This document shows positions 1-9,465 of a stretch of 64,000 bases of DNA, in pieces. Source of the DNA: Bradyrhizobium sp. LMTR 3. GTDB taxonomy: Bacteria; Pseudomonadota; Alphaproteobacteria; Rhizobiales; Xanthobacteraceae. Numbering within the stretch: position 1 is the stretch's first letter; every line of letters begins with the position of its first letter. The notes beneath the pieces were generated by a model. It saw only the letters and a list, made by a program, of their open reading frames with translations, made no database searches and was not told the DNA's origin. A program made the translations under genes and the position numbers. The stretch spans positions 1 through 64,000 of the forward strand of contig NZ_MAXC01000018.1 in assembly GCF_001693485.1 (NCBI RefSeq), given 5' to 3'.

Positions 1-228
1 TTCCGCGTCAATCAGGTCGAGCGCTGGTTCGCTGAACTCACCAGAAAGCAGATCCAGCGAGGTGTTCACACCTCCGTCAGGCAGCTCGAGGCCGACATCC
101 GCTCCTTCATCGACCTGCACAACAAAAGCCCGAAGCCCTTCAAATGGACCAAGTCCGCAGACCAGATTTTGGCTTCGGTCAAACGCTTCTGCCACAAAGC
201 CCAGCAGACTTTATGTGGTGAACTTTAG
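1..228 (+). CDS. IS630-family transposase, C-terminal end (cut by window edge)
   Basis: The open frame enters from the left edge and ends with TAG at 226-228. It reads as the end of an IS630-type DDE transposase: a segment with ERWFAELTRKQI, then LEADIRSFIDLHN, then PFKWTKSADQIL, the usual order around and after the last catalytic Glu. The rest of the element lies outside the window, so it cannot be judged intact. No terminal repeat was recognised after the stop. Confidence 0.8.
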   Translation, partial: FRVNQVERWFAELTRKQIQRGVHTSVRQLEADIRSFIDLHNKSPKPFKWTKSADQILASVKRFCHKAQQTLCGEL

Positions 229-230
229 AT

Positions 231-434
231 TCACGTGACTAGATTGCCCCCGACATCGAGCACGCTTCGGGTGGCGGCACGAAGTCTCAGAGACGCGAGC
301 CTCTCGAACTTCGCGGCAATGGCGGCATCCCAACTCATGTCGGCCCCGTCTGAAGAACGCATAGTGAGTATCCTGCCATTTTTCAAAACTACTTCAACAG
401 TAATTCCGTCCTCATCCCCGTCAGCCACGAGCAA
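231..434 (-). CDS. Small hypothetical ORF, possibly the tail of a broken gene
   Basis: A 67-residue frame whose only start is TTG at 434. The same frame stays open upstream to about 505, and a neighbouring frame upstream reads a plausible helical peptide (AKFTAIAALLGKAVTELR, about 510-570). This suggests a longer gene broken by a frameshift. The protein is acidic at its start and basic at its end, with no signal peptide or membrane segment. I do not recognise the family. Confidence 0.25.
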   Translation of the reverse strand: MLVADGDEDGITVEVVLKNGRILTMRSSDGADMSWDAAIAAKFERLASLRLRAATRSVLDVGGNLVT

Positions 435-1061
435 CGACGTCTTCTTTGCAATTTCCTCAACATCCCGACCCCGAATGACTCCCGGACGCGTCGCAGTTCC
501 GTGACGGCTTTTCCGAGCAGTGCAGCAATGGCAGTGAACTTCGCCGACAACTGGGCCTGCAACGTGTTGTGATAAGGGGGTTAGCTAGCCAACACTCTAG
601 GCGCGGTGTAGCTATTCAGTCCCGTTGCAGTTCGGGTCACCATGGCTCGCTCTACCTGAGCCGGCGCAACACCGGCGGGTTGGAGCGAACGAATCACAAG
701 CATCGTGCCTTGATTTGACTGCGCAAGCGGGGAACGGCCAGTTCGTCCAATCCATTTAAGGTAACGCTCATCACGTCAAGGTCGCGCTCCTTGGAAGCTT
801 GTACAGTGTTGGGAGGCAGTTCTGTTGTCGCAATATTCTGTAACCTCAGCAAACGCGACGGTCCGACTTCCTAGTCCGCATAAGTTCCTCCCTGTTGAGT
901 AAGTGCTCGCGACGACTGATCTAGATACGCCGATTCACCAGGTCAGCGGAGCCAAACTCTTGCAGTACGTCCAGGAACTGGGTTTGATCAGGTCGACCCA
1001 ACGGCTATCGGCATGTGGCCTCAAGGCACATGTGGACGACACTCCTTAGTTTTGAGGTAAC
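435..1061. other. Gene-poor gap
   Basis: About 630 bases without a convincing gene. Short frames on both strands have no start with a ribosome binding site and match nothing I recognise. It separates the IS630 tail from the end of the peptide transporter operon. Confidence 0.5.
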
Positions 1062-2063
1062 TCACGTCGCCGAAGACAGCACGCCGCGATACCCATCTTC
1101 TCGCAGATGGCAGGCTACATGATGGCCAGGCGACACTTCGCGCAATTGCGGGACCTCTGCTTGACAGCGCTGCGTTGCAAACGGACAGCGAGTGTGGAAA
1201 TGGCAGCCCAACGGTGGATTCAGGGGGCTCGGAACGTCTCCCTCGATCAGCAGTCGTTCACGCTTCTGCCGAGGATCTGGGACCGGTGCGGCGTCTATGA
1301 GTGCCTTGGTGTAAGGATGGAGCGGCTCGCTAAAGATCGCCTTCTTCGAGGCAGTTTCCACGACGCGACCAAGGTACATAACCGCAATGCGGTGGCCAAT
1401 ATGTTCGACTACACCGAGGTCGTGGCTAATGAACAGGTAGGCGAGCTTGAATTCCTGCTGTAGGTCCACCATGAGGTTAAGCACCTGCGCCTGAACCGAG
1501 ACGTCCAAAGCCGAGACCGGCTCGTCGGCAACAATGAGGCTCGGGTTGACGGCGAGTGCGCGCGCTATCGCGAGCCGCTGGCGCTGACCTCCCGAAAACT
1601 CAAACGGATAACGTCGCATGGCGTCGGAACGCAGCCCCACGTTCTGTAAGATCGTCGCAATCCGTTTCTGACGCTCAGTGGCCGAGAGGTCTTCGAAGTT
1701 CTCGATCGGTTCACCCACGATATCGGCTGCCCTAAGCTTGGGGTTGAGCGATGCGTAAGGGTCCTGAAAAATCATCTGCACGTGCCGACGGTGCCTTCGC
1801 AGCTCTCGCTCGTGCAGGTGTGTAATGTCCGTGCCATTGAGCCGAATGGTTCCGCCAGTGGGCTCTGCAAGACGCATGACGAGTTTGGCTACCGTAGACT
1901 TGCCGCAGCCACTTTCGCCAACGATACAAAGCGTCTCGCCTCGCGCAATCGAAAAGCTCACGCCCGCCACCGCCTTGACTTGCGCGAGCTCACGACGCAG
2001 AAGTCCGCGATGCACTGCAAAGTTCTTCTGAAGCTTGGAGACCTCAAGCACGGGCGCATTCAT
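1062..2063 (-). CDS. Oligopeptide/dipeptide ABC transporter ATP-binding protein (OppF/DppF type)
   Basis: The second ATPase of the peptide transporter; it hydrolyses ATP at the cytoplasmic face to drive uptake. From the chosen start it is 333 residues. Walker A GESGCGKS is at about 49-56, the signature FSGGQRQR is present, Walker B is LIVADEP, and the Cys-containing oligo_HPY tail has CHFHTRCPFATQRC. The frame is open 41 codons further upstream, but the ATG at 2063 overlaps the previous stop as ATGA, the usual coupling in these operons, and gives the normal N-terminus. It is the last gene of a five-gene minus-strand operon. Substrate cannot be told from sequence. Confidence 0.93.
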   Translation of the reverse strand: MNAPVLEVSKLQKNFAVHRGLLRRELAQVKAVAGVSFSIARGETLCIVGESGCGKSTVAKLVMRLAEPTGGTIRLNGTDITHLHERELRRHRRHVQMIFQDPYASLNPKLRAADIVGEPIENFEDLSATERQKRIATILQNVGLRSDAMRRYPFEFSGGQRQRLAIARALAVNPSLIVADEPVSALDVSVQAQVLNLMVDLQQEFKLAYLFISHDLGVVEHIGHRIAVMYLGRVVETASKKAIFSEPLHPYTKALIDAAPVPDPRQKRERLLIEGDVPSPLNPPLGCHFHTRCPFATQRCQAEVPQLREVSPGHHVACHLREDGYRGVLSSAT

Positions 2064-3085
2064 GCTTCTATCTCCGACGAGGCTTCCCAACATGCGACGA
2101 AGTGTGTGCCTGCGACTCGCTCGAAGGGTGGCGCCCCGGCGCAACAACGGTCCGTCGCCCGAGCGCAACGCGGTGCGAACGCGCATCCCGTGTTCGGCTG
2201 GTTAAGAGTCGGCACCATGCCTGGAATCTCGATAAGGCGAGACGCCCGCTCCGATCCCGCTCGTCCGCGCGGAATTGAAGCAATCAGGCCGCGCGTATAT
2301 GGGTGGAGGGGGTGCTCGAAGAGTTCGGTTACCTCGGCCTCTTCGACCTTGCGGCCCGCATATGTGACGATGACGCGCTGACAGGTTTCGGCGACTACTC
2401 CGAGATCGTGAGTGATCAGAATAACTGCGGCGCCAATGGTCTTCTTCAACTCCAGAATCAGACGCAGGATCTGCGCCTGGATGGTGACGTCGAGCGCTGT
2501 TGTCGGCTCGTCGGCGATCAGCAGCCGCGGATTGCAGGAGAGTGCCATCGCGATCATGACGCGCTGGCGCATTCCTCCGGAGAACTGGTGCGGATAGTCC
2601 TTCAGTCGCCGCTCAGCATCGGGGATGCGCACGAGCTTGAGCACCTCAGCCGCACGCGCCATTGCCTCCTGCCGGCTCCTCTTCTGATGGATCATCACTG
2701 CCTCGGCGATCTGTTCACCAACAGTGAGCACAGGGTTCAGCGAGGTCATAGGCTCCTGGAAGATCATCGCCATGCTGTTGCCACGAATGTTGCGCATCTC
2801 GGCTTCGCTCAATGCAAGGATGTCGCGGCCATCGAAGCGCACGCGACCACCAACAGTGCGCGCGAGCTCCGCAGGCAGAAGGCGGATTATCGAGAGCGCG
2901 GTGACACTCTTGCCACACCCACTTTCGCCCACGATCCCTAGCGTGTCGCCGGCATTGATATCGAAGCTCATGCCATCGACCGCGCGCGTGACACCGTCGC
3001 GAGTAAAGAAGTGCGTGCGCAGATCCTCGACGCTGAGGATGGGTGCTGCGGGTGCGTTGGGAGTTTTGACTGCAGTGAGTGTCAT
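2060..3085 (-). CDS. Oligopeptide/dipeptide ABC transporter ATP-binding protein (OppD/DppD type)
   Basis: First ATPase of the pair, 341 residues. Walker A GESGCGKS at about 53-60, signature FSGGMRQR, Walker B LLIADEP followed by the D-loop ALD, and the C-terminal oligo_HPY motif CAFAPRCARATDRC typical of OppD/DppD proteins. It starts 7 bases after the upstream permease and its stop overlaps the next ATPase start by four bases, so translation is probably coupled. It would pair with the downstream ATPase as a heterodimer on the inner face of the membrane. Intact, with normal length. Confidence 0.94.
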   Translation of the reverse strand: MTLTAVKTPNAPAAPILSVEDLRTHFFTRDGVTRAVDGMSFDINAGDTLGIVGESGCGKSVTALSIIRLLPAELARTVGGRVRFDGRDILALSEAEMRNIRGNSMAMIFQEPMTSLNPVLTVGEQIAEAVMIHQKRSRQEAMARAAEVLKLVRIPDAERRLKDYPHQFSGGMRQRVMIAMALSCNPRLLIADEPTTALDVTIQAQILRLILELKKTIGAAVILITHDLGVVAETCQRVIVTYAGRKVEEAEVTELFEHPLHPYTRGLIASIPRGRAGSERASRLIEIPGMVPTLNQPNTGCAFAPRCARATDRCCAGAPPFERVAGTHFVACWEASSEIEA

Positions 3086-3092
3086 GGTCGGC

Positions 3093-3968
3093 TTACATCC
3101 GGCGCGCGAGTCGGGGATCCAGCCGGTCGCGCAGTCCGTCCCCCAGCAAGTTGACGGCGAGCACTACGACGGTCAAGAACGCACCAGGAAAGAAAATGGT
3201 CCAAGGGGCTCGCGCAAGGTAGAGTTTGTGTGCAGAAATCATGTTACCCCAGGTCGGGATCTCTGGAGGCACTCCAATGCCCAGAAAAGACAGCGCCGCC
3301 TCCGATAGCATGGCCGCCGCGATGATGAACGTGGCCTGCACGATCACCGGCGCCACAGCGCTGGGCAAGATGTGACGCCGGATAATCTTGAAATCACGAC
3401 TGCCGGAGGCGACCGCCGCTTCCACGAACGCGAGTTCGCGCGTCGAGAGGACTACCGACCGCACGAGGCGCACTACGCGCGGTATTTCTGGCAAGCTAAT
3501 GGCGATGATGACAATCCCAATGCCCCCCTTCGTGAGTGCGACTAGCGCAATTGCAAGCAGGATGGAAGGAATCGCCATCATCGCATCCATGAACCGCATG
3601 ATAATACCGTCGACTCTGCGGTAGTAACCGGCAACCAAGCCAATGACGAGACCGATGATGATGGACAGGACCGCAACAGATAGTCCGACCGCCAATGAGA
3701 TGCGCGCGCCCTGGATCGTCCTTGCGAAAACGTCGCGGCCAAAAGAATCTGTGCCGAACCAATGCTCGGCATCTGGAGACAGCAGCCGATCGCTGGGGGA
3801 GATCGCCATTGGGTCGCCAGTCAAAAGGGGCGCAGCGACTGCGGCTATACCAATAATGGCGAGCAACGCCACGCCCAGCACAATCGTCGGATTCCGGAGC
3901 ACGAACTCGCCTAAGCCCGCGTGAACCCGCAGTGGCACTGCGGCAGTTGTGTTTAGAACAGCGGCCAT
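3093..3968 (-). CDS. Peptide-type ABC transporter permease (DppC/OppC type)
   Basis: A 291-residue inner-membrane permease with about six hydrophobic segments. It has the OppC_N type N-terminal region (one helix, then LLSPDAEHWFGTDSFGRDVFAR, which is characteristic of DppC) and a BPD_transp_1 domain with the EAA loop EAAVASGSRDFKIIRRHILP. The ATG shares one base with the stop of the upstream permease (TGATG). It forms the translocation pore with the DppB-type partner. Confidence 0.93.
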   Translation of the reverse strand: MAAVLNTTAAVPLRVHAGLGEFVLRNPTIVLGVALLAIIGIAAVAAPLLTGDPMAISPSDRLLSPDAEHWFGTDSFGRDVFARTIQGARISLAVGLSVAVLSIIIGLVIGLVAGYYRRVDGIIMRFMDAMMAIPSILLAIALVALTKGGIGIVIIAISLPEIPRVVRLVRSVVLSTRELAFVEAAVASGSRDFKIIRRHILPSAVAPVIVQATFIIAAAMLSEAALSFLGIGVPPEIPTWGNMISAHKLYLARAPWTIFFPGAFLTVVVLAVNLLGDGLRDRLDPRLARRM

Positions 3969-4909
3969 CAGTAACGGATCCTTGGATCGAACAGCGCATA
4001 TGAAAGATCAACGAGCAGATTGACTAGCATGTAGACGCCAGAAAGGATAAGCGTGACGCCCTGGATAATTGGATAGTCGCGACGCGTAATGCCGTCTACG
4101 ACGAGCCGGCCAATGCCCGGGATGTTGAAGACGGTCTCGGTAACAATTGCCCCACCGATGAGAAACCCCACGCCCATGCCGATCACTGTCACGATTGGCA
4201 ACGCGGCGTTCTTGAGTGCGTGCTTCAGCAATAGTCGCGCACTACCAACTCCTTTGGCGCGCGCCGTCCGCATGTAATCCTCACTGAGCACCTCTAGCAT
4301 GGTGGCACGAGTGATGCGGGCAATCAGGGCGACATAGGGCAGGCCCAGAGCCAGTGTCGGCAGGGTCAGGCTGCGCAGCCATGGCCCCACCCCATTGGCG
4401 ATCGGCGAGTAGCCTTGCACCGGCAACCATTTGAACTTGATCGAGAAGAGGAAGATGAGGACATAGCCTACAACGAAAAGCGGTATCGAAAAATCCAGCA
4501 CAGCAAAACCCATCACACACCGGTCGAACGCCGTACCAGCTTTTGCAGCCGCAGCGATGCCGAGCACCAGCGCGATCGGCACCGCAAAGACGCTGGTCGT
4601 GAGGGCAAGAGAAATCGTGGGCTCAGCGCGCTGAGCAATCAACCTTGTAACGGGCTCGCCCCACACAATAGACTGGCCAAGATCGCCGTGCGTGAGGTTC
4701 ACCACCCAGAGAAGGAACTGCCTCCACAACGGCTCGGCGAGGCCGAGTTGCTGGCGTATCTGCGCGATCGCCTCCGGTGTTGGGTTATCACCCGCCATGA
4801 TCGCCGCGGGGTCACCGGGCGCCAAGTGTAAGAGCAAGAAAACGATGATCGCCACGATCGCCATGACCGGGACTGCCGAACTCAGACGACGAATGATGTA
4901 GCTGCCCAT
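3968..4909 (-). CDS. Peptide-type ABC transporter permease (DppB/OppB type)
   Basis: A 313-residue permease beginning MGSYIIRRLSSAVPV, the standard DppB N-terminus. In-frame ATGs at 4939 and 4930 would only add a short basic extension. It has the family features: first helix, periplasmic region with HLAPGDPA, QLGLAEPLWRQFLLW and HGDLGQSI, then a BPD_transp_1 core with the EAA loop RTARAKGVGSARLLLKHALKNA. The upstream gene is the substrate-binding protein, 66 bases away. Confidence 0.92.
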   Translation of the reverse strand: MGSYIIRRLSSAVPVMAIVAIIVFLLLHLAPGDPAAIMAGDNPTPEAIAQIRQQLGLAEPLWRQFLLWVVNLTHGDLGQSIVWGEPVTRLIAQRAEPTISLALTTSVFAVPIALVLGIAAAAKAGTAFDRCVMGFAVLDFSIPLFVVGYVLIFLFSIKFKWLPVQGYSPIANGVGPWLRSLTLPTLALGLPYVALIARITRATMLEVLSEDYMRTARAKGVGSARLLLKHALKNAALPIVTVIGMGVGFLIGGAIVTETVFNIPGIGRLVVDGITRRDYPIIQGVTLILSGVYMLVNLLVDLSYALFDPRIRY

Positions 4910-4975
4910 TGAATTCAATGCTCTTCGCATGCGCTCCAAGAAAGTCCAGGCGCAACCTAATTTCAGTGCCTATTG

Positions 4976-6580
4976 CTATGCTTTCTCGACGTTCCACCAC
5001 ACGGGACTCGCCCAGCTGAATGTGTTGGGCTGCACCCCTTTGATGTTGACGCGCATGACTACCGGCTGAAGCCATCGCCCGAATAACACCTGTGGCACGA
5101 AGTTCCATTCGTTCTCCTGCATCTCTCGCGCGACCTCTCTGCGCTCTTCAACCGTTTCAGCGAGCACCCACCTGTTACGCAACTCTTCGTTTTTTGAGTC
5201 GCTCGCCCATCCAAACCAACCCTTCTCTCCATTCGCCTGATGATAGGAAAACAGAGGATTGCCGAGGAAAAAGCCTGGTGCCGTGCTAGTGAACACGTTC
5301 CAACCGCCTTGGTCGGGAGACGACTTAACGGCGCGGCGCGCCGTCACACCCGCCCAGTCCATCGGCTCCAACCGAACGTTGATGCCGGCCCGTCGCATCT
5401 CGTCGGCGAGAATCTCCGCAGCGTCCTTCGCGATGGACCAGTTGGTGGCCTGCAACAAAACGACGGGACGTCCGTCATAGCCACCCTCCTTCAAGAGCTG
5501 CTTCGCCTTTGTATAGTCAGGCGCGGCCCTGAACCAACCGGTATTCGCGTCGTTCTCCGTGGATGTGCCGCACCCAAAGCTTGAGGCGCATGTCTTGTAG
5601 TAATCGGGATTGGAGATGATGGCCTTGAGATAGTCCAGCTGCTTGACGATGTACAGAATCGCTTGGCGACACTTGACGTTGTTGAACGGCGGATGAAGAT
5701 GGTTAAATCGAATCAAGCCGTTTTGACCCAACTGATCCAGCACCTGGAGCTTGACGTTCTTGTCCCGGGAAAGCTGTTCCAGCAGATCAATCGGCGGCTC
5801 GTCGTAGAAGTCAATCTCACCTGCCTGTATGGCTGCAATTGCGGTTTGGGCGTCCGGCATGGCCATGTAGGTCAGTCGATCGATCTTTACCAACTTACCG
5901 CCCGCCATGCCGCTCGGTGGCTCCTTGCGGGGCACGTAGTCGGGGTTCCTATCGTAAACGTACTTCGCTCCCGGCTTGGTTTCGGTCAAATTGAATTTGA
6001 AGGGGCCGGAGCCAATGACCGCGTCGATCTTTTGCGCAGGATCCGTCTCAGCCTCCTTCTTACGCATAATGAAGCAGCCGCCATCACTGCTACCTGCCAG
6101 CCCCTCAAGAACCAGGCCGAAGCGCTCCTTTAATTGGATGCTGAATATTTTAGTGTCTCTGGCACTAATATCTTTCACATGCGTCATCATGAGCTGACCC
6201 AAAGGAGATCGTGCCGCCCAACGCCGAATTGATGGGATGACGTCCGCGCTGGTGACGGCCGCGCCGTCGTGGAACTTGAGGCCGTCGCGCAGCTCGAAGG
6301 TCCAGGTGAGCTTGTCGTCAGACAATTCGTACTTGCTGACCATCTGGGGTTGCGGCCTTTGCTGAAGATCGAGGCCGAAGAGCGTATCGTAGACCTTTGC
6401 GGCGTGATACGTAGTCAAAAGGCTCGTGCTCACCACAGGGTCATAGCTCGTGAGGTCGACGCCACCGGCTGTGATGGTCCTGCCGCCGCCGTTTTGACCG
6501 AGCGCAAGCTGAGGCGCTGCGATGGTCCCTGCGAGAGCGAGACCTCCTTGCATAATGCTACGGCGAGTGAGATTGCTCAT
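4976..6580 (-). CDS. ABC transporter substrate-binding protein, family 5 (DppA/OppA type)
   Basis: Periplasmic binding protein of 534 residues, first gene of the operon. The start at 6580 is set by AAGGAG at 6586-6591, although the frame stays open 48 codons upstream. The N-terminus has a twin-Arg signal, TRRSIMQGGLALAG, followed by a small-residue cleavage region near ALG. SBP_bac_5 features follow: TWTFELRDGLKFHDGAAVTSADV, IGSGPFKF, and FNHLHPPFNNVKCRQAI. Family members bind peptides, nickel, opines or glycosides; the ligand is unknown here. The Tat-like signal suggests export of a folded protein. Confidence 0.93.
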   Translation of the reverse strand: MSNLTRRSIMQGGLALAGTIAAPQLALGQNGGGRTITAGGVDLTSYDPVVSTSLLTTYHAAKVYDTLFGLDLQQRPQPQMVSKYELSDDKLTWTFELRDGLKFHDGAAVTSADVIPSIRRWAARSPLGQLMMTHVKDISARDTKIFSIQLKERFGLVLEGLAGSSDGGCFIMRKKEAETDPAQKIDAVIGSGPFKFNLTETKPGAKYVYDRNPDYVPRKEPPSGMAGGKLVKIDRLTYMAMPDAQTAIAAIQAGEIDFYDEPPIDLLEQLSRDKNVKLQVLDQLGQNGLIRFNHLHPPFNNVKCRQAILYIVKQLDYLKAIISNPDYYKTCASSFGCGTSTENDANTGWFRAAPDYTKAKQLLKEGGYDGRPVVLLQATNWSIAKDAAEILADEMRRAGINVRLEPMDWAGVTARRAVKSSPDQGGWNVFTSTAPGFFLGNPLFSYHQANGEKGWFGWASDSKNEELRNRWVLAETVEERREVAREMQENEWNFVPQVLFGRWLQPVVMRVNIKGVQPNTFSWASPVWWNVEKA

Positions 6581-6591
6581 GTTGACTCCTT

Positions 6592-6904
6592 GAAATATTT
6601 CAAGAAAGGATCGCAGCGCCGACGATCTTTCGGCGACTAAGAACAAGGCTTGCGACAGCAGTATTACTAAGCACGGCGTGCTATATGCGGCAAAAGCGAG
6701 GGTAGCCGCGCATGAAACGATCACGAAGCCTGTGCCTACGCAGCTTTTCTGCGCCTATCGCCCCTGTTCACGACGTCCCCCTAAAATGTTGTTGATTTGA
6801 CCTCGTGCTGCCATTGAGCTCGCGCCCTCCGTAATTTCTGATTGTAATGAATTTAAGGGTTCTTAAGACGCCGCGGCGCATGCGCTCAAACGAGACAGCT
6901 CGTG
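6592..6904. other. Upstream region of the peptide transporter operon
   Basis: About 310 bases between the binding-protein start and an IS5 remnant. It should hold the operon promoter, but I could not identify a convincing -35/-10 or operator. The stretch around 6780-6870 is relatively AT-rich compared with its neighbours, which fits a regulatory region. Confidence 0.35.
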
Positions 6905-7350
6905 GCCGCCACGATCATCGTCTCGCCCAGCTCCAGCAAGAACGCCATGGGTGAGCGCGACCCGTGGAGGCAGCAGACCAAGAAGCGCAACCCGTAGCTC
7001 GTCGGGATAAGGCCCACATCGACATCGATGCGGACAGCGAGCTGGTACACACGGTCACGACCCTGGCGGCCAACGAGGCGACGTCGAGCAAGTTGCCGAT
7101 CTGCTGCACGGCAAGGAAGAACACTTGTGGGGCGACTGGGGTATCGCGGTGCTGCGAGCCGCGTGCAGCGCCCGATGTTCAATGGCTCATCGCCGCCAAG
7201 TCGAGTGAGGTCGCCAACCTGCCTGCCGAGTCAAGATTCATGCGCGAGTGCATGAATAGGCCAGAGTGCGCGCCGACGGCGAACATCTGTTCCGGGCGGT
7301 CAAGCGTCAGTTCGGGCAGGCGAAGGTGCGCTTCCGCGACCCTCCAAGAA
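6905..7350 (+). pseudogene. IS5-family transposase remnant, frameshifted
   Basis: Pieces of an IS5-type transposase read in different frames. First TIIVSPSSSKNAMGERDP with a QQTKKRN motif, then AHIDIDADSELVHTVTTLAAN in a second frame, a degraded stretch with LLHGKEE-like content, and finally EHLFRAVKRQFGQAKVRFR. These match the IS5 order (HQTKKGN, GxDADSGLVHT, xHPFRVIKRQFG). At least three frame changes and the missing N-terminus mean it cannot encode a transposase. No clear terminal repeats were found. Confidence 0.7.
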
Positions 7351-8084
7351 GACGGCGCCTATCGTCACGCCGTTTGCCCTATCGACACTGTCGATAGGGC
7401 GAAAGCAGTTGACGATGATGCTGCGAGTGGTCCGATCGAAAACTGCCGGAGGGCCAGAAACGAGCCGCAAATGCACTCAAACGCGAGATCCTCGTTCGGC
7501 ACGTCGCAATATAATTAGGATGTGCAGCGCCGATGCGGCTCACGTTTCGCGTTGTTCGAACCTTCCCTAAGCCGCCAGCTCTTGCTGCACGCGTCTTGTC
7601 TCTCAGCGGCTGAATAGCCCCTGCCGCTGGCACCGCCACCTTGGAACACGGCGGCGAAACAGCGATAGACGTTCTTCCGCGGACCGTAGTAGGTGCCTTC
7701 AGGTAAGTAGCCCGCCTGTCCGGGCTCGAGCCAGGTCTGCGGGTCCACGCTCATGCGACACCCTCTTGCGGAGCTGGCAAGTTGTGCTGGGTGCCACGGC
7801 GAGCAAAATTCGCCGTTGCTGCGGGTGAGGTTGATTTTGTAGTTCTCCGCAGTGCCCTACTCACCCATCAGCAGGCACTTGCATTCGAGACGCGCTCGCG
7901 ATGACCGCTCCACGTCTTCCCGATTCACGACTCGCAAGTGTTTGCTCTCGTATTTATTCTTGTTCCAGCCTGCCTTCCTTCAAGGGCCGGCAGCCGCGGC
8001 GCTTCGCCCGTCGATCTGTCACAATGATGTCTCATTGCATCTCCAAGGCTACCTTCCTCATTGCGCGGCCAGGTCCGCGAGCGC
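7351..8084. other. Degenerate region with short unrecognised frames
   Basis: No convincing gene. The best frame is 7515-7754 on the minus strand (79 residues, start MSVDPQTWLEPGQAGYLPEG, no good ribosome binding site); I do not recognise it and it may be a gene fragment. The palindrome CTATCGACAGTGTCGATAG, read on the minus strand at about 7380-7398, is a perfect hairpin apart from its centre and may be an old element end or terminator. Confidence 0.3.
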
Positions 8085-8240
8085 GGACTCGACCCAGCGG
8101 GAAGATGCTCTTGAAGCTCATCGCGTGGGCCTCGGGCGAAACCGTCGCCATCAGGTCCTCCACCATCACCTCCCGGTGGCCGCGTTCGAAGGCACCGCGC
8201 ACGGTCATATTGGTCGCCATTCCACCTAATCTCAACGCGC
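8085..8240 (-). pseudogene. Isochorismatase-like hydrolase, C-terminal fragment
   Basis: A short frame reads GGMATNMTVRGAFERGH, then VMVEDLMAT, then EAHAMSFKSIFPLGRVR. This matches the last third of cysteine-hydrolase/isochorismatase proteins: the cis-peptide loop, the VVEDA strand and the IFPRLGxV end. The N-terminal two thirds, including the catalytic Asp and Lys, are missing. It lies just downstream of an intact relative on the same strand, but the two differ in sequence, so this is not a recent tandem copy. Confidence 0.6.
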
Positions 8241-8297
8241 TCTAGTTCGGGAGCCGCCGGCCAAGCGAGGGCGGACTCTCGCCTCAACCGGCGGTTT

Positions 8298-8852
8298 TTA
8301 GCCGGCGTTCAGCGCTGCGAGCACCGCGGCGGTGTCGGTCACCTCGCCCAGACGCGGAAATATATTGCGGACGCTGTGGTGGTGGGCCTCTGAGGCTGGA
8401 TCCGTCATAGCATCCTCAACGAGAACGACATGATAGCTGTGCTCGTGCGCCTGCCGTGCGGTCGATTCCGCGCCGATGCTCGTGGCGATGCCGCAGAGGA
8501 ACACCTGCGTTACGCAGAGACGCTTCAGGAGTTGTTCCAAACCCGAGTCGTAAAACGCCCCCCACCGCGGCTTCGTGATCACGTGATCGTTCGTGTGTTG
8601 CGACAACTCCTCAACGAGTTCCGCCCAGTCGGCTGGCGGATCGAAATTGCCCATCGTATCCGTTCGGCCTGGCGCACCGCCAGCGACGTTGACGAGCACC
8701 ACCGGAAAGCCGCGATGGCGAAAGGCGCGGGCAAGGGACGCCGACCTGTCCGTGATCTCCTTCGTGGGACGGGCCATGGGCAGGCTGACGTTGCCCTTTT
8801 GAAGGTCAATAACTATGAGCACCGGCTGCTTGTCCAACTGCGAGAGCGGCAT
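8298..8852 (-). CDS. Isochorismatase-family (cysteine hydrolase-like) protein
   Basis: A 184-residue Rossmann-like hydrolase. AAGGAG lies just before the ATG at 8852; the longer frame to 8870 lacks such a site. Family landmarks are D16 in VIDLQKG, K94 in ITKPRWGAF and the cis-peptide loop GIATSIG at 121-127. The residue equivalent to the nucleophilic Cys of nicotinamidase-type members (GIATDHC) is Gly127, as in isochorismatase-type vinyl-ether hydrolases, so an amidase mechanism is unlikely or would need another nucleophile. The actual substrate is unknown. It is flanked by fragments and may be transcribed alone. Confidence 0.88.
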   Translation of the reverse strand: MPLSQLDKQPVLIVIDLQKGNVSLPMARPTKEITDRSASLARAFRHRGFPVVLVNVAGGAPGRTDTMGNFDPPADWAELVEELSQHTNDHVITKPRWGAFYDSGLEQLLKRLCVTQVFLCGIATSIGAESTARQAHEHSYHVVLVEDAMTDPASEAHHHSVRNIFPRLGEVTDTAAVLAALNAG

Positions 8853-9210
8853 GCGAACTCCTTTGATCATTGTAGTTTGGCCTGGTCGCCCGGCCCTCTC
8901 GGAAGTATCGTTCTAAGAGAATGAACATCCTGGGGAGCCCGGAGACCGCGGTCATCACGGGCAAGCGTGTGGAATCCCGGGTCCCTCATATGAGCCCAAC
9001 AATGAAGCCGAGCAGACTGGTGGACCCGGTCGCACCGAAGTAGGCGGTTCCCCGGGGCAGCTGTCCACCATCTTGCTTGAAGCGCTGAGATAGCAGGTTC
9101 GATGGCCTCAATCGAGAAGGCGAAAGATGAGCCGGCAGTGGCGCGTTCGCTCGCACGCGGGCACTCAGTTCAGTCATCGACGAAGCGAAAGCGAGTTTGA
9201 CCGGCGTCAC
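8853..9210. other. Gap with no supported gene
   Basis: About 360 bases. Frames here (for example 8986-9210 minus) look random in composition and have no ribosome binding site. It probably holds the promoter of the isochorismatase-like gene at its left end. Confidence 0.4.
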
Positions 9211-9420
9211 TCACAACCCACCCTGCCGTAGGCGAGGCGACGGGAAATGCGCCGTCATCAAACTCGTCGGCGTGTCGATGCACCGGGCAATCAGGTTCAA
9301 GAGCGTTTGCTTTGCCGCCTCACGGTCATAGCTGGCGTTGATAAAGTCCGGGCGCCAGTTGGATCAGGTCGTGGATGGCGTCGCCGCTGAATAGCCAACC
9401 CGGCTCGACCGCAGAGTCGA
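9211..9420 (-). pseudogene. Metallo-beta-lactamase-fold hydrolase, C-terminal fragment
   Basis: Two adjacent frames together read PGWLFSGDAIHDLIQL, then PDFINASYDREAAKQTLLNL, then an Asp-Thr step and LMTAHFPSPRL, ending at 9211. The order GD.(I/M)H, PD......D...A, and a final AHFP is that of the last metal-ligand region in MBL-fold hydrolases. The N-terminal HxHxDH portion is absent and there is a frame change near 9360. The fragment lies immediately downstream of the CoA-transferase. Confidence 0.5.
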
Positions 9421-9465
9421 ACTCTTGAAATCGAGTCGACGCGGATATCCCCAAAAACTGTGTCT

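Noticed and set aside
2303..2941. 212-residue plus-strand open frame
   Set aside because: Antisense to the OppD-type ATPase gene with all ABC motifs; no ribosome site.
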